10,341 bases of DNA from Syntrophaceae bacterium UBA5764. Its GTDB lineage: Bacteria; Desulfobacterota; Syntrophia; Syntrophales; Smithellaceae. Both the position numbers and the translations under genes were made by a program. Of this stretch, positions 1 through 6,551 are shown piece by piece. A model generated the notes under the pieces. The model saw only the letters and a list, made by a program, of their open reading frames with translations. It did not search any database and was not told the origin of the DNA. Position 1 is the stretch's first letter; every line of letters starts with the position of its first letter. The stretch covers positions 1 to 10,341 of the forward strand of contig DIEW01000066.1 in the NCBI GenBank assembly GCA_002418825.1. The letters run 5' to 3'.

Positions 1-677
1 ACATGTATGGCATCGACTGCTCCCGCAAGCCCGAGCGGGGCGCCTGCCCCGATAAACGGTGCCTGTATCCGCAGCCCTGTCCCTCTCTTAAAGCCGATCA
101 CGCAAGGCAAATTCACCTGCTGAAGGGTCTTCGCGCCATTGACGGCGTCAAAAAAGTATTTGTCGCTTCCGGCATCCGTCACGACCTGGTGCTGGCGGAT
201 AAAAGACATGGCGCGTCTTATCTGCGCGAGCTGACTAAACATCATATCTCCGGACAGTTGAAGGTCGCCCCGGAGCATGCCACACCCGCCGTGCTGGCAC
301 TGATGGGCAAGCCACAGTCGGAGACGCTGGTTCATTTTAAAAACCTTTTTGAAAAGATGAATACAGAAGCGGGACTTAAGCAATTTCTGACTTACTATTT
401 TATCGCCGCTCATCCGGGCTGTACGGAAGAAGACATGCGCGATTTAAAATCGTTTGCCGCGCGTGAACTGCACACCACGCCGCAGCAGGTGCAGATTTTC
501 ACCCCTCTTCCCTCCACCACCTCCGCGCTCATGTACTGGACGGGAATCAATCCGGCAACCGGCAGAAAAATTTATGTGGAAAAAGATCCGGTTCAAAAAC
601 AGAAACAAAAAGATATCGCCACCGCAGGCGGCAAACGACCGGGCAAAAGCAACAAGCTGTCCGGCGCCGGAAGATAA
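1..677 (+). CDS. ygiQ: YgiQ-family radical SAM protein, 3' part only
   Basis: The open frame runs in from the left edge (first full codon at 3) and ends with TAA at 675-677, giving about the last 224 residues. The family protein is roughly 600-740 residues long, so the radical SAM domain with its CX3CX2C cluster lies mostly outside the window. What is visible matches the C-terminal part of YgiQ/UPF0313: a Cys-rich segment (MYGIDC, then Cys 15, 20 and 26 counted from the visible Met), the stretch GVKKVFVASGIRHDLVLAD, then SGQLKVAPEHATPAVLALMGKP and FLTYYFIAAHPGCTEEDM, which are typical of the barrel end of radical SAM enzymes. The last 30 or so residues are Lys/Gly-rich and low in complexity, as is common at the tail of this family. 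The biochemical role of YgiQ proteins is not established. The gene stands alone here; the next gene is on the same strand with its own candidate promoter. Confidence 0.93.
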   Translation, partial: MYGIDCSRKPERGACPDKRCLYPQPCPSLKADHARQIHLLKGLRAIDGVKKVFVASGIRHDLVLADKRHGASYLRELTKHHISGQLKVAPEHATPAVLALMGKPQSETLVHFKNLFEKMNTEAGLKQFLTYYFIAAHPGCTEEDMRDLKSFAARELHTTPQQVQIFTPLPSTTSALMYWTGINPATGRKIYVEKDPVQKQKQKDIATAGGKRPGKSNKLSGAGR

Positions 678-684
678 CGTTTTT

Positions 685-714
685 TTGTCACTTAACATGT
701 GTTAAAAGTATTTG
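685..714 (+). promoter_or_regulatory. candidate promoter of the DUF47 gene, overlapping inverted repeats
   Basis: TTGTCA at 685-690 and TATTTG at 709-714 are separated by 18 bases, a plausible but imperfect sigma70 pair. The spacer contains the near-palindrome TTAACA-TG-TGTTAA (692-705). A second inverted repeat, TTACCC-TC-GGGTAA (723-736), follows just before the ribosome binding site. Either repeat could be an operator; neither matches a named box that I recognise. Confidence 0.35.
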
Positions 715-742
715 AAGAAAGGTTACCCTCGGGTAAAATTAC

Positions 743-748
743 AGGAGG
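743..748 (+). promoter_or_regulatory. ribosome binding site fixing the DUF47 start
   Basis: AGGAGG lies 8 bases before ATG 757. This favours that start over the in-frame TTG at 712, which would add 15 residues upstream and place the ribosome binding site inside the gene. Confidence 0.85.
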
Positions 749-756
749 TATTGCTT

Positions 757-1377
757 ATGCGTCTTTTCCCTAAAGAAGAAAATTTCTTCGATTTCTTTGA
801 AGAATTGGCCGCCAAGATTGAAGAAGGCAGTCAATTTTTTCTTGAAATGACCCAAAATCAAAATTATTCTGCATCGAGAGTTTCCCGCCTTAAGGAAATT
901 GAGCACGAAGCGGACGGCATTGCTCATAAAACATACGAGAGAATGCACAAGACCTTCCTGACGCCCCTTGATCGTGAAGACATCTACGCATTGGTCAATA
1001 AAATGGACGACATTATGGATGCCATCGAAGGCACCGCCAGCCGCCTGCACATGTATAAGGTTAAAAAGCCGGATGATGAAATCATTAAACAGGCGGAGAT
1101 TCTTTTTCTGGCGGTCAAAAAAATTAAAGTTGTCGTTCATGGTTTGCGTAACATGAAAAACAGCCAGATGATTCTGGACGGCTGTGTGGAGATTCACACC
1201 CTGGAAAATGAAGGCGACGTCCTTTTAAGAGCCACGATCACCGATCTCTTTATGAAAGAAACCGATGCCGTCGAACTGCTTAAATGGAAGGAAATCTTTG
1301 AGCGGCTTGAACAAGCGATTGATCTTTGTGAAAGTGTATCCAACATCGTGGGAGGCATCGTTCTAAAAAATGCCTGA
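757..1377 (+). CDS. DUF47 / PhoU-like protein (TIGR00153 type)
   Basis: The product is 206 residues, the usual size for DUF47 proteins, which are all-helical PhoU relatives generally encoded beside Pit-type phosphate or anion permeases and thought to control them. PhoU-like acidic metal-binding motifs are visible: EIEHEAD (47-53), the TPLDREDIYAL block (69-79), KMDDIMDAIE (82-91), HTLENEGD (147-154) and ERLEQAIDLCE (182-192). The N-terminus MRLFPKEENFFDFFEELA is characteristic of the family. There is no signal peptide or membrane segment, so the protein should be cytoplasmic. ATG 757 is chosen because AGGAGG sits at 743-748. Unusually, no pit gene is adjacent: the upstream gene is ygiQ and the downstream gene is convergent. 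The partner permease must be elsewhere or absent. The family call is firm; the phosphate role is inferred from relatives. Confidence 0.9.
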   Translation: MRLFPKEENFFDFFEELAAKIEEGSQFFLEMTQNQNYSASRVSRLKEIEHEADGIAHKTYERMHKTFLTPLDREDIYALVNKMDDIMDAIEGTASRLHMYKVKKPDDEIIKQAEILFLAVKKIKVVVHGLRNMKNSQMILDGCVEIHTLENEGDVLLRATITDLFMKETDAVELLKWKEIFERLEQAIDLCESVSNIVGGIVLKNA

Positions 1378-1386
1378 GCTTTAAAA

Positions 1387-1412
1387 AAGGCAGGGCCCAT
1401 CGACCCTGCCTT
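1387..1412 (-). terminator. intrinsic terminator of the CBS gene
   Basis: A perfect 9-bp stem, AAGGCAGGG (1387-1395) with CCCTGCCTT (1404-1412), encloses an 8-base loop. Read on the minus strand the stem runs into TTTTTT, so it is oriented to stop transcription of the minus-strand CBS gene ending at 1469. It lies just past the DUF47 stop and may also slow convergent plus-strand transcription, but no U-tract follows on that strand. Confidence 0.85.
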
Positions 1413-1468
1413 GATAACTTTCCGGTCATGATGCCCGGCCTGATATCAGCGTTTCATTTCCCGTACAA

Positions 1469-1900
1469 TTATCCTGCTGTAATATAATTGCTCAATTGTG
1501 AGATGAGAAAATCTTTGTGGGAAATGATTGATTTTACCACATCACCAATGGAAACGATGCCGACAAATTTTGTTTTTTCGAAAACAGGCAAATGACGCAC
1601 ATGTTTTCCCGTCATCAGCACCATCGCCTCCTCCACGCTCGTATCCGGATTGACGGAAAACAACGTGGTGGACATGACTTCCTTCACCAACGTTTCTTTG
1701 GAAGTTTTTCCCTGAAGAATAATTTTCCGCGCGTAATCTCTCTCCGAGATGATTCCCACAACCTTGCTGTTTTCCATCACCACCAGGGCGCCGATTTGCT
1801 TTTCGCTCATTTTTTTCAGCGCCTCGAACACCGTTGCCGTGGGAGCGATAGATTGAATTTCTTTGTTTTTTGCTTTGAGAACATCACTGACACTAATCAT
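1469..1900 (-). CDS. tandem CBS-domain protein
   Basis: This 143-residue protein consists almost entirely of two CBS motifs: CBS1 at about 8-62 and CBS2 at about 73-130. Each ends in the strand-helix signature typical of the fold, GIISERDYARK (49-59) and GIVSIGDVVK (114-123), and the second contains the classic HVRHLPV stretch (100-106). A CBS pair folds as a Bateman module that commonly binds adenine nucleotides and signals energy state. No catalytic or DNA-binding domain is attached, so any target is unknown. ATG 1900 is well supported by AGGAGG about 6 bases upstream. The gene is alone in its transcription unit, with a terminator at 1387-1412 and a promoter candidate at 2031-2058 that would give a leader of about 125 bases. 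Family confidence is high; no pathway can be assigned. Confidence 0.92.
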   Translation of the reverse strand: MISVSDVLKAKNKEIQSIAPTATVFEALKKMSEKQIGALVVMENSKVVGIISERDYARKIILQGKTSKETLVKEVMSTTLFSVNPDTSVEEAMVLMTGKHVRHLPVFEKTKFVGIVSIGDVVKSIISHKDFLISQLSNYITAG

Positions 1901-2029
1901 ACAGCCTCCTGTTTATTAGCTATGGTTCAAATATCCATCAGCAAAAATTAAAGCTTCCGGGACGGGGTCAATCATCTGACTTGTTTTCGCCGATGGAATT
2001 TGACTGTGTTTTAATCGCTTTATGCTGTT

Positions 2030-2047
2030 AAATATACCCGGATTTTA
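2030..2047. repeat. 18-bp repeat, copy 1
   Basis: The plus strand reads AAATATACCCGGATTTTA, identical to 6947-6964 and in the same orientation. In both places it forms the promoter spacer and -10 of a minus-strand gene. Confidence 0.9.
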
Positions 2048-2058
2048 TTACATTTCAA
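2031..2058 (-). promoter_or_regulatory. sigma70-type promoter upstream of the CBS gene
   Basis: On the minus strand TTGAAA (2053-2058) and TATATT (2031-2036) are 16 bases apart. The spacer and -10 fall in an 18-base sequence (2030-2047) repeated exactly at 6947-6964, where it is also placed as spacer plus -10. The predicted start is near 2024, leaving a long untranslated leader before ATG 1900. Confidence 0.55.
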
Positions 2059-2110
2059 TTCTTTTTTACGCTGAACCGCCCCCCGCCGCAAAAGCGCGCA
2101 CCGATACCGC

Positions 2111-2135
2111 AACGCTAATAAAAAAGCGTTTTTTT
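2111..2135 (+). terminator. plus-strand intrinsic terminator with no assigned gene
   Basis: AACGCT (2111-2116) pairs with AGCGTT (2125-2130) around an A-rich loop and is followed by TTTTT (2131-2135). This reads as a terminator only on the plus strand; on the minus strand the T-run is in the loop. No plus-strand protein gene lies immediately upstream, so it is either an unseen small RNA end or a barrier to antisense transcription. Confidence 0.45.
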
Positions 2136-2143
2136 ACGGATGC

Positions 2144-2194
2144 CCGGCCGCTGCGTCCGTCCAAACGGACGCAGCGGATTAATGCCGGTTTTTT
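2144..2194 (+). terminator. strong hairpin at the end of the ene-reductase operon
   Basis: A perfect 13-bp stem, CCGCTGCGTCCGT (2148-2160) with ACGGACGCAGCGG (2165-2177), has a 4-base loop. Outer GC segments (2144-2148 and 2184-2188) can extend it partly, and TTTTTT at 2189-2194 follows on the plus strand, overlapping the operon's last codon. On the minus strand the hairpin is just after the TAA of the reductase gene and could end or stabilise that mRNA, but there it has no immediate U-tract. Confidence 0.6.
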
Positions 2195-4466
2195 ATATCG
2201 CCGTCCCCAGCTGGTATGCCGCCCGCACCGCCTCCAGCAATCTGCCGCAGGCAAAAGAATCGCCGATGTTGTAAAGCTCCGGCGCGACGTTGGCCGCCAG
2301 GCAGTTGTAATAAAGCTCATCGCCGGGGCGCGCGCCTGCGGAAAGGACAACAAGCTCAGCCTTCAGTTGCCGCTCTTTAATCTCTTCCTTAATCTTTTTG
2401 ACAAAGGGGTTTTCGATATTTTCCGGCAAAAGCGGCGTCCAGGTCACGTAGGGGTCAGGCACGGTTTTCGACACGTTCTGCGCGACAAGAACTTCTTTGT
2501 CACCCACCTCCTTGAGCAGCGAGCAATTGAGCATCTCCACACCCATTTTTTCCAGATAGTGGATGAGGAAGCCGCGGTTCGACGTGCACACGCCTTTCAT
2601 TATTTCCCGGAGCATTTCGACAATCTTTACGTCTTTCTTTTTTTCATGGACAAGGAAATAAGCCGTTTCGCATCCCACGGAGCCGCCGCCGACAATGACG
2701 ATGTTCTGCGCGGCCTCGCAAATAGAAGGTTCGCGCAAAAGGTCAACCGCCAAAACAACGTGGGAAGAATCTATGCCCTTGGCCGGAGGCCTTTTTTGGA
2801 CAGTGCCGGTGGCGCAGACAACCGCGTCATACTTACCAGCGCGCAGTAAATCAAGATTCGCCTCGCGCCCGTATTCGACCTTCAGGCCGCAATTTTTTAT
2901 CGTCTCATCAAGAAGCGTTTTCAAATATGCCCGGTAATTAAGAATATCGAATTTGATGGCCGGTCGAGAACCGGGAATCAGCATGCCGCCGATTTCTTCT
3001 CTTTTTTCAAATAGCGTTACTTCGTGCCCGCGATGGGCGGCAATCATCGCGGCGTTGACTCCGGCGGGACCGCCGCCGACAACGGCAATCTTTTTTATTT
3101 TTTTGGCGGGAGCCATTTCGCTGCCGTTGTAAATATCTTCCTGACCGGTGCGGGGATTCACCGTGCACTGGGGATGCCCGCCTTCGACGAATTCATTGAT
3201 ACATCCTTCCTGATCGCCGATGCAGGGACAAATCCTTTCCACCTTTCCCGCGTAAACCTTATTCGGCCATTGCGGATCGGCCAGAAGCGGCCGCGCCAGC
3301 ATGACCATGTCGCACTTTTTATCGCGCAGCGCCTGTTCGGCAAGGTCGGGATAACCGAGTTTGCCCACCGCCACTACCGGCACTTCCATGCCGGCGTTGG
3401 AAAGAATCTTGTTTTCCGCGAAATAATCCTTGACGATTTTCGATATTTCCAGAAAACAGCCCGGAGGCATGAATCCCGGAGGATGCGGCAGCCACCAGTT
3501 GTCGTAACAACCGAGGTCGACGTCAAACATGTCCACGCCCGCGCGGACGAGCGAAGCCATATAATCAAGCGTCTGTTCGGTCGTGCGTTCGTTTTTGAAT
3601 TTGCGCAGGGATTTAACCTTGTTCATTTTTTCCCCGTACGTTTCGTTGAGCGCCAGTGAAAGGTCGATACGGTACATGAGGGGATAGGAATCGCCGACGC
3701 GGCGGCGTATTTCTTTGACCAGGTCGACGCCGAATCTCTGCCAGTCGGAATAAGCGCCTAAAGACCTTCGGTTGAAAGCGGTATTGGTCATCTGTTCAAG
3801 CAAATATCCTTCATGCCCGTGCAGATAAACGCCGTCAATCAAAGCGGCCTTGGCATCCGCCGCGGCCTGGCCGGCGTTTTTGATAATCTTGCGCGCCATG
3901 CGTCCGGAAAGAGGCCGGCACGGTATCGCAGGTATATAAAAATTAGGGTTCCACGAAGCCGATACGGGAAGCTTAAATTTATTTATCAGGCATTCGGGAG
4001 AACCCACCCGTCCCAAACCGGGAGTAAGCTGAATAAAAAATTTGGCGCCGTATCCGTGACAGCGTTCGGCAATGTCCCGCCAGCCGGCGAAACGCGTGCG
4101 CGAAGCGTCGATGCGCGGAAAATAGGAAAGGTTATTGAGCTCCGTTACCGTGGGATCCACGCCGTGGCTGATCGGCACCAGGCCGGAAGTGATAAGCCCG
4201 ACACCGCCTTTCGCCCTTTCGGTAAAGTACTGAATCATTTTCGTGTTGGGGCGTCCCGTTTCTTCCGCCATGCTGATATTGCCCATCGGCCCCATGACCA
4301 GACGATTTTTTATTTTTATGCTGTTTACCTGTAGCGGGCTGAACATCGCTGTGTAAGGGTAAAGTTTGGAAGTAAGCATTCCTTCTTCCAAACGCGATTT
4401 ATCCTCATACCAGGTGCCCAGTTTCTCCACGACTGCCTTCATGCGCTCATGGTATTTATTTGCCAT
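2193..4466 (-). CDS. OYE-type NADH:flavin oxidoreductase, 2,4-dienoyl-CoA reductase-like, with altered Fe-S motif
   Basis: The product is 757 residues with the FadH/BaiCD-type architecture: an FMN-binding TIM barrel (about 40-405), a 4Fe-4S linker, then FAD and NAD(P) Rossmann domains. Visible motifs are KNRLVMGPMG (53-62), the barrel strand HGHEGYLLEQ, MVMLARPLLADPQWP before the linker, the first dinucleotide fold GGGPAG (464-469), a second one GGGSVG (593-598), and IGD...LLEAV near the end. Enzymes of this type pass hydride from NAD(P)H through FAD, Fe-S and FMN to an activated C=C bond in the cytoplasm. The linker reads C413-P-C415-I-G-D418-QEG-C422-x11-C434, against the family C-x2-C-x3-C-x11-C, so the second ligand is Asp. 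It is longer than FadH (about 670), mainly through an N-terminal extension of about 40 residues. ATG 4466 is chosen because GAGG lies 6 bases upstream; the in-frame ATG 4511 has AGGAGG only 1 base away. It is last in the aconitase-X operon. The substrate is unknown. Confidence 0.92.
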   Translation of the reverse strand: MANKYHERMKAVVEKLGTWYEDKSRLEEGMLTSKLYPYTAMFSPLQVNSIKIKNRLVMGPMGNISMAEETGRPNTKMIQYFTERAKGGVGLITSGLVPISHGVDPTVTELNNLSYFPRIDASRTRFAGWRDIAERCHGYGAKFFIQLTPGLGRVGSPECLINKFKLPVSASWNPNFYIPAIPCRPLSGRMARKIIKNAGQAAADAKAALIDGVYLHGHEGYLLEQMTNTAFNRRSLGAYSDWQRFGVDLVKEIRRRVGDSYPLMYRIDLSLALNETYGEKMNKVKSLRKFKNERTTEQTLDYMASLVRAGVDMFDVDLGCYDNWWLPHPPGFMPPGCFLEISKIVKDYFAENKILSNAGMEVPVVAVGKLGYPDLAEQALRDKKCDMVMLARPLLADPQWPNKVYAGKVERICPCIGDQEGCINEFVEGGHPQCTVNPRTGQEDIYNGSEMAPAKKIKKIAVVGGGPAGVNAAMIAAHRGHEVTLFEKREEIGGMLIPGSRPAIKFDILNYRAYLKTLLDETIKNCGLKVEYGREANLDLLRAGKYDAVVCATGTVQKRPPAKGIDSSHVVLAVDLLREPSICEAAQNIVIVGGGSVGCETAYFLVHEKKKDVKIVEMLREIMKGVCTSNRGFLIHYLEKMGVEMLNCSLLKEVGDKEVLVAQNVSKTVPDPYVTWTPLLPENIENPFVKKIKEEIKERQLKAELVVLSAGARPGDELYYNCLAANVAPELYNIGDSFACGRLLEAVRAAYQLGTAI

Positions 4467-4516
4467 AATCCACCTCGTGTAAATGGTTGAAAGTTGGAAA
4501 AGTTTTCGCATACCTC

Positions 4517-4975
4517 CTACGACTGATGAACAAGCACTCTGCCGTCATCAAAAATGTCTATTTTCTGGTCATGTTGAACAAAAGCGAGAAATTCCGCCCC
4601 CAGACTGTCGACAGTGACGATGCGGTTCCCATTCCACACATCCGCCAGAATAACGCCCGCCGCTGCGAGCGAATCTATCTTTTCGGAAAAAAGCATGGCC
4701 AGGGGAGCGGCGCCCATGGAAGCGGCGGTTTGCAGCACCATGCCGCCGGTAGTGGAACCGATTGTCTTGGGCAGGCATAGTACTTTGCCGCTCAACGCTT
4801 TGCCGTAAACATCGGCATTATTCTGGTCGCCGCATTTAATTATTTTTTTGTTAGACATCGCGCCTTTCTGAAAAGAGGCCAGCGTATTAAATCCCTGACG
4901 GGAGACAACCGCCTCGCCGGACACCTTGCCGGGCATGACCGCTCTGCCTTTGAATTCTCTGATTTTTTCAGCCAT
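4517..4975 (-). CDS. aconitase X small (swivel) subunit, DUF126 family
   Basis: The 152-residue protein matches the DUF126/AcnX swivel domain. It has an N-terminal FKGRAVMPGKVSGEAVVS strand pair (8-25), the block LSGKVLCLPKTIGSTTGGMVLQ (61-82), and a hydrophobic AAPLAMLF...LAAAGVILADVW region followed by IVTVDSL. In split AcnX enzymes this subunit packs on the catalytic large subunit and closes the active site. The central loop IGSTTGG differs from the Ser-rich GRGSS-type loop I recall for characterised members, and the usual acidic His-Pro-Leu block is replaced by DQNNADVYGKA. The gene starts at ATG 4975 with GGAGG 5 bases upstream and overlaps the large-subunit stop by 8 bases, which points to translational coupling. 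Known AcnX reactions are dehydration of cis-3-hydroxy-L-proline (bacteria) and of 5-phosphomevalonate (archaea). Neither can be assigned here. Confidence 0.85.
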   Translation of the reverse strand: MAEKIREFKGRAVMPGKVSGEAVVSRQGFNTLASFQKGAMSNKKIIKCGDQNNADVYGKALSGKVLCLPKTIGSTTGGMVLQTAASMGAAPLAMLFSEKIDSLAAAGVILADVWNGNRIVTVDSLGAEFLAFVQHDQKIDIFDDGRVLVHQS

Positions 4976-6266
4976 GGATTCCTCCTTCTACCGCGATACG
5001 CGCGGTTTCGGCATCGGTAAAATAACGCGCCGTCGTATAAGTCCGCAGCTTATTTGAATTGGTCATCACCGCTTTCTTGACGCACAGAGGGTTATTCATA
5101 TACATAAGCGGACAGATGGAGGTGAGACGCGCGCCGATGCCCGTTAATCGCGAGTAAGAATCCTTGTCGTTCCTGAAGGCATCAACAACGGCGGGGGCGG
5201 CAGTCATAACAGTAGTTACCGCAAGCTTTTTCTTTCCGGAAGATTTGAGTTCGGTCTCGAAATGTTCCAGCCATTCGTAGATCTGCCGCAGGCTCAAATG
5301 CGGACAACCGATAAAACAAATTTTCGGGCTCGCCGCGGGATTTTTCCACATCAGCGGGTAGCTGTCACGCACTCTTTTCAACTCGGCGTCGTCTATAACA
5401 TAAGTTTTGTATCCAGACTTCAGCAGACCGCGCGACAATTCCAGCGCCTCCGGGGTCAAGTCCTCAATGTGGTACAGGCCGACAGCGCCGTTGCTGGCCG
5501 CGGCGGCGCCCATGTCCTTTAAATAATCTTTTACACGCTGATTGAGCTCCTCTCCCAAAAAGGACGTCAAACCCGTGACGAATGGAACTTCTTCCATCAC
5601 CTTCATACCGATGGCGCTGCCCAATATCTGGGCTTCGGGCAGTGATTTGGTTTTGACTTCAATCAGCCAGTCCGCCTTCCGGCCTTCGTCAGTCAGCAGG
5701 CCAAACACGGGGGCGCGCCCCGTGATGCCGCAGAGCAACTCCAGCAAACCGGAATTACGGTTGGTACGGGCGCCCAAAACGGAATTGGCATAAACCACCG
5801 CCGAAGATTCCGCCCAGGCAAGAATCTGGCCTTTTCGCGGAATGTTGCCCACTTCATCCATGTAACAGGTGCAGGTAAAAGACTTGTCATCTTTAAGCCC
5901 CACCTTGCGCAGTTGTTCTTCGTACTGCGCCTGTTTTCCGTACATGATTTTTTTGAAAATAAATTTTTCAAGAATGTTGGCGGGAACGTTCTGGAAATCC
6001 ATGGGGCGGGGGTCAACGGTGAAAGGCTTTGCCGTTTTCAATCCCGCGGCGATTAATTCATCAACAAGGGAAAACACCGGTTTGAGCAGCGGAATGCCAA
6101 AAGACGTAACAAGATGAACGCTTCCCCCAATCGGGGCGAGATGTTCGGCTCCAAAAATCTGGCCGTAAAGCACGACAGATTCCAGCGCCTTGCGCATTGT
6201 TTCGCCCTGCTTGCCCGCCAAAATTTCCTTCTCCTCATCGGTCAACTGCAGAGAATACTTTTGCAT
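4968..6266 (-). CDS. aconitase X catalytic (large) subunit, DUF521 family
   Basis: This 432-residue protein has the AcnX large-subunit signatures: SFTCTCYMDEVGNIPRKG (129-146), AVVYANSVLGARTNRNSG (156-173), LCGITGRAPVFG (178-189), FIGCPHLSLRQI (318-329) and SICPLMYMNN (383-392). Cys 132 or 134, Cys 321 and Cys 385 are at the positions expected for the Fe-S cluster ligands of AcnX hydro-lyases. The enzyme should be a cytoplasmic dehydratase working with the small subunit encoded next. The segment VHLVTSFGIPLLKPVFSLVDEL (50-71) seems to lack the Asp- and Gly-rich pattern I associate with that region of hydroxyproline or phosphomevalonate dehydratases, which suggests another substrate. ATG 6266 is supported by AGGAGG 7 bases upstream. 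It is the first gene of a three-gene operon with the promoter at 6399-6427. Family assignment is strong; the reaction is open. Confidence 0.9.
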   Translation of the reverse strand: MQKYSLQLTDEEKEILAGKQGETMRKALESVVLYGQIFGAEHLAPIGGSVHLVTSFGIPLLKPVFSLVDELIAAGLKTAKPFTVDPRPMDFQNVPANILEKFIFKKIMYGKQAQYEEQLRKVGLKDDKSFTCTCYMDEVGNIPRKGQILAWAESSAVVYANSVLGARTNRNSGLLELLCGITGRAPVFGLLTDEGRKADWLIEVKTKSLPEAQILGSAIGMKVMEEVPFVTGLTSFLGEELNQRVKDYLKDMGAAAASNGAVGLYHIEDLTPEALELSRGLLKSGYKTYVIDDAELKRVRDSYPLMWKNPAASPKICFIGCPHLSLRQIYEWLEHFETELKSSGKKKLAVTTVMTAAPAVVDAFRNDKDSYSRLTGIGARLTSICPLMYMNNPLCVKKAVMTNSNKLRTYTTARYFTDAETARIAVEGGIHG

Positions 6267-6551
6267 CGGGATGCCTCCTTTATCGGGCGCTTAAATGTTA
6301 AAAGAAATTTCCTCTACACGCGGCGGCAAACAGAATCTTAAAGAGAGCTTCGCAAATAACCTGTGAACGGTTTTGATAAGAGATTTAATGTCGGGTTTAT
6401 TATGCCATCGGAGGGCAATAGAGTCAATTTCTTTTTCCCGGAAAAGCGTTTATACCCTGCGCGGCGCGATTACTTTTTGCGCGCATTTCCTCGTTCATGC
6501 CACGCAAAAGCAGGAAGATATCGGCGGGAATGGGGAAAAGAATTCGCCGCT
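6267..6551. other. 285-base intergenic stretch
   Basis: It contains the operon promoter and leader and a GC-rich patch (about 6455-6485) with short GCGCG repeats. No protein gene is credible here; the plus-strand frames that cross it are antisense to the NTF2-like gene. No clear terminator for the NTF2-like gene was found, so read-through into the operon is possible. Confidence 0.6.
6399..6427 (-). promoter_or_regulatory. sigma70 promoter of the aconitase-X/ene-reductase operon
   Basis: On the minus strand TTGACT (6422-6427) and CATAAT (6399-6404) are 17 bases apart, close to consensus. The predicted start is near 6392, leaving a leader of about 125 bases before ATG 6266. No known riboswitch or leader peptide was recognised in that leader. 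Confidence 0.7.

Larger units (their letters stand above)
1901..2192. other. 292-base intergenic stretch
   Basis: No credible protein gene lies here. It holds the CBS ribosome binding site and leader, the 2031-2058 promoter and the two plus-strand-oriented hairpins described separately. The long plus-strand frame starting at 2022 runs through both hairpins and is antisense to the reductase gene, so it was not accepted as a gene. Confidence 0.7.

Noticed and set aside
660..686. Terminator for ygiQ
   Set aside because: The short TCCGGCGCCGGA palindrome lies inside the coding end and is 8 bases from the T-run, so it is a poor intrinsic terminator.
2022..2849. Plus-strand open frame of 275 codons
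   Set aside because: It runs antisense through the ene-reductase gene and through two hairpins, and its protein is rich in Arg/His with no domain pattern. It looks like a shadow of a GC-rich coding strand.
4467..4511. Start of the ene-reductase at ATG 4511
   Set aside because: AGGAGG is only 1 base from this ATG, which is too close for normal initiation, while ATG 4466 has GAGG at 6 bases. The short extension has no family support.
6455..6485. GCGCG-rich inverted repeats as a terminator for the NTF2-like gene
   Set aside because: Stems are only about 5 bp, and no U-tract follows on the minus strand.
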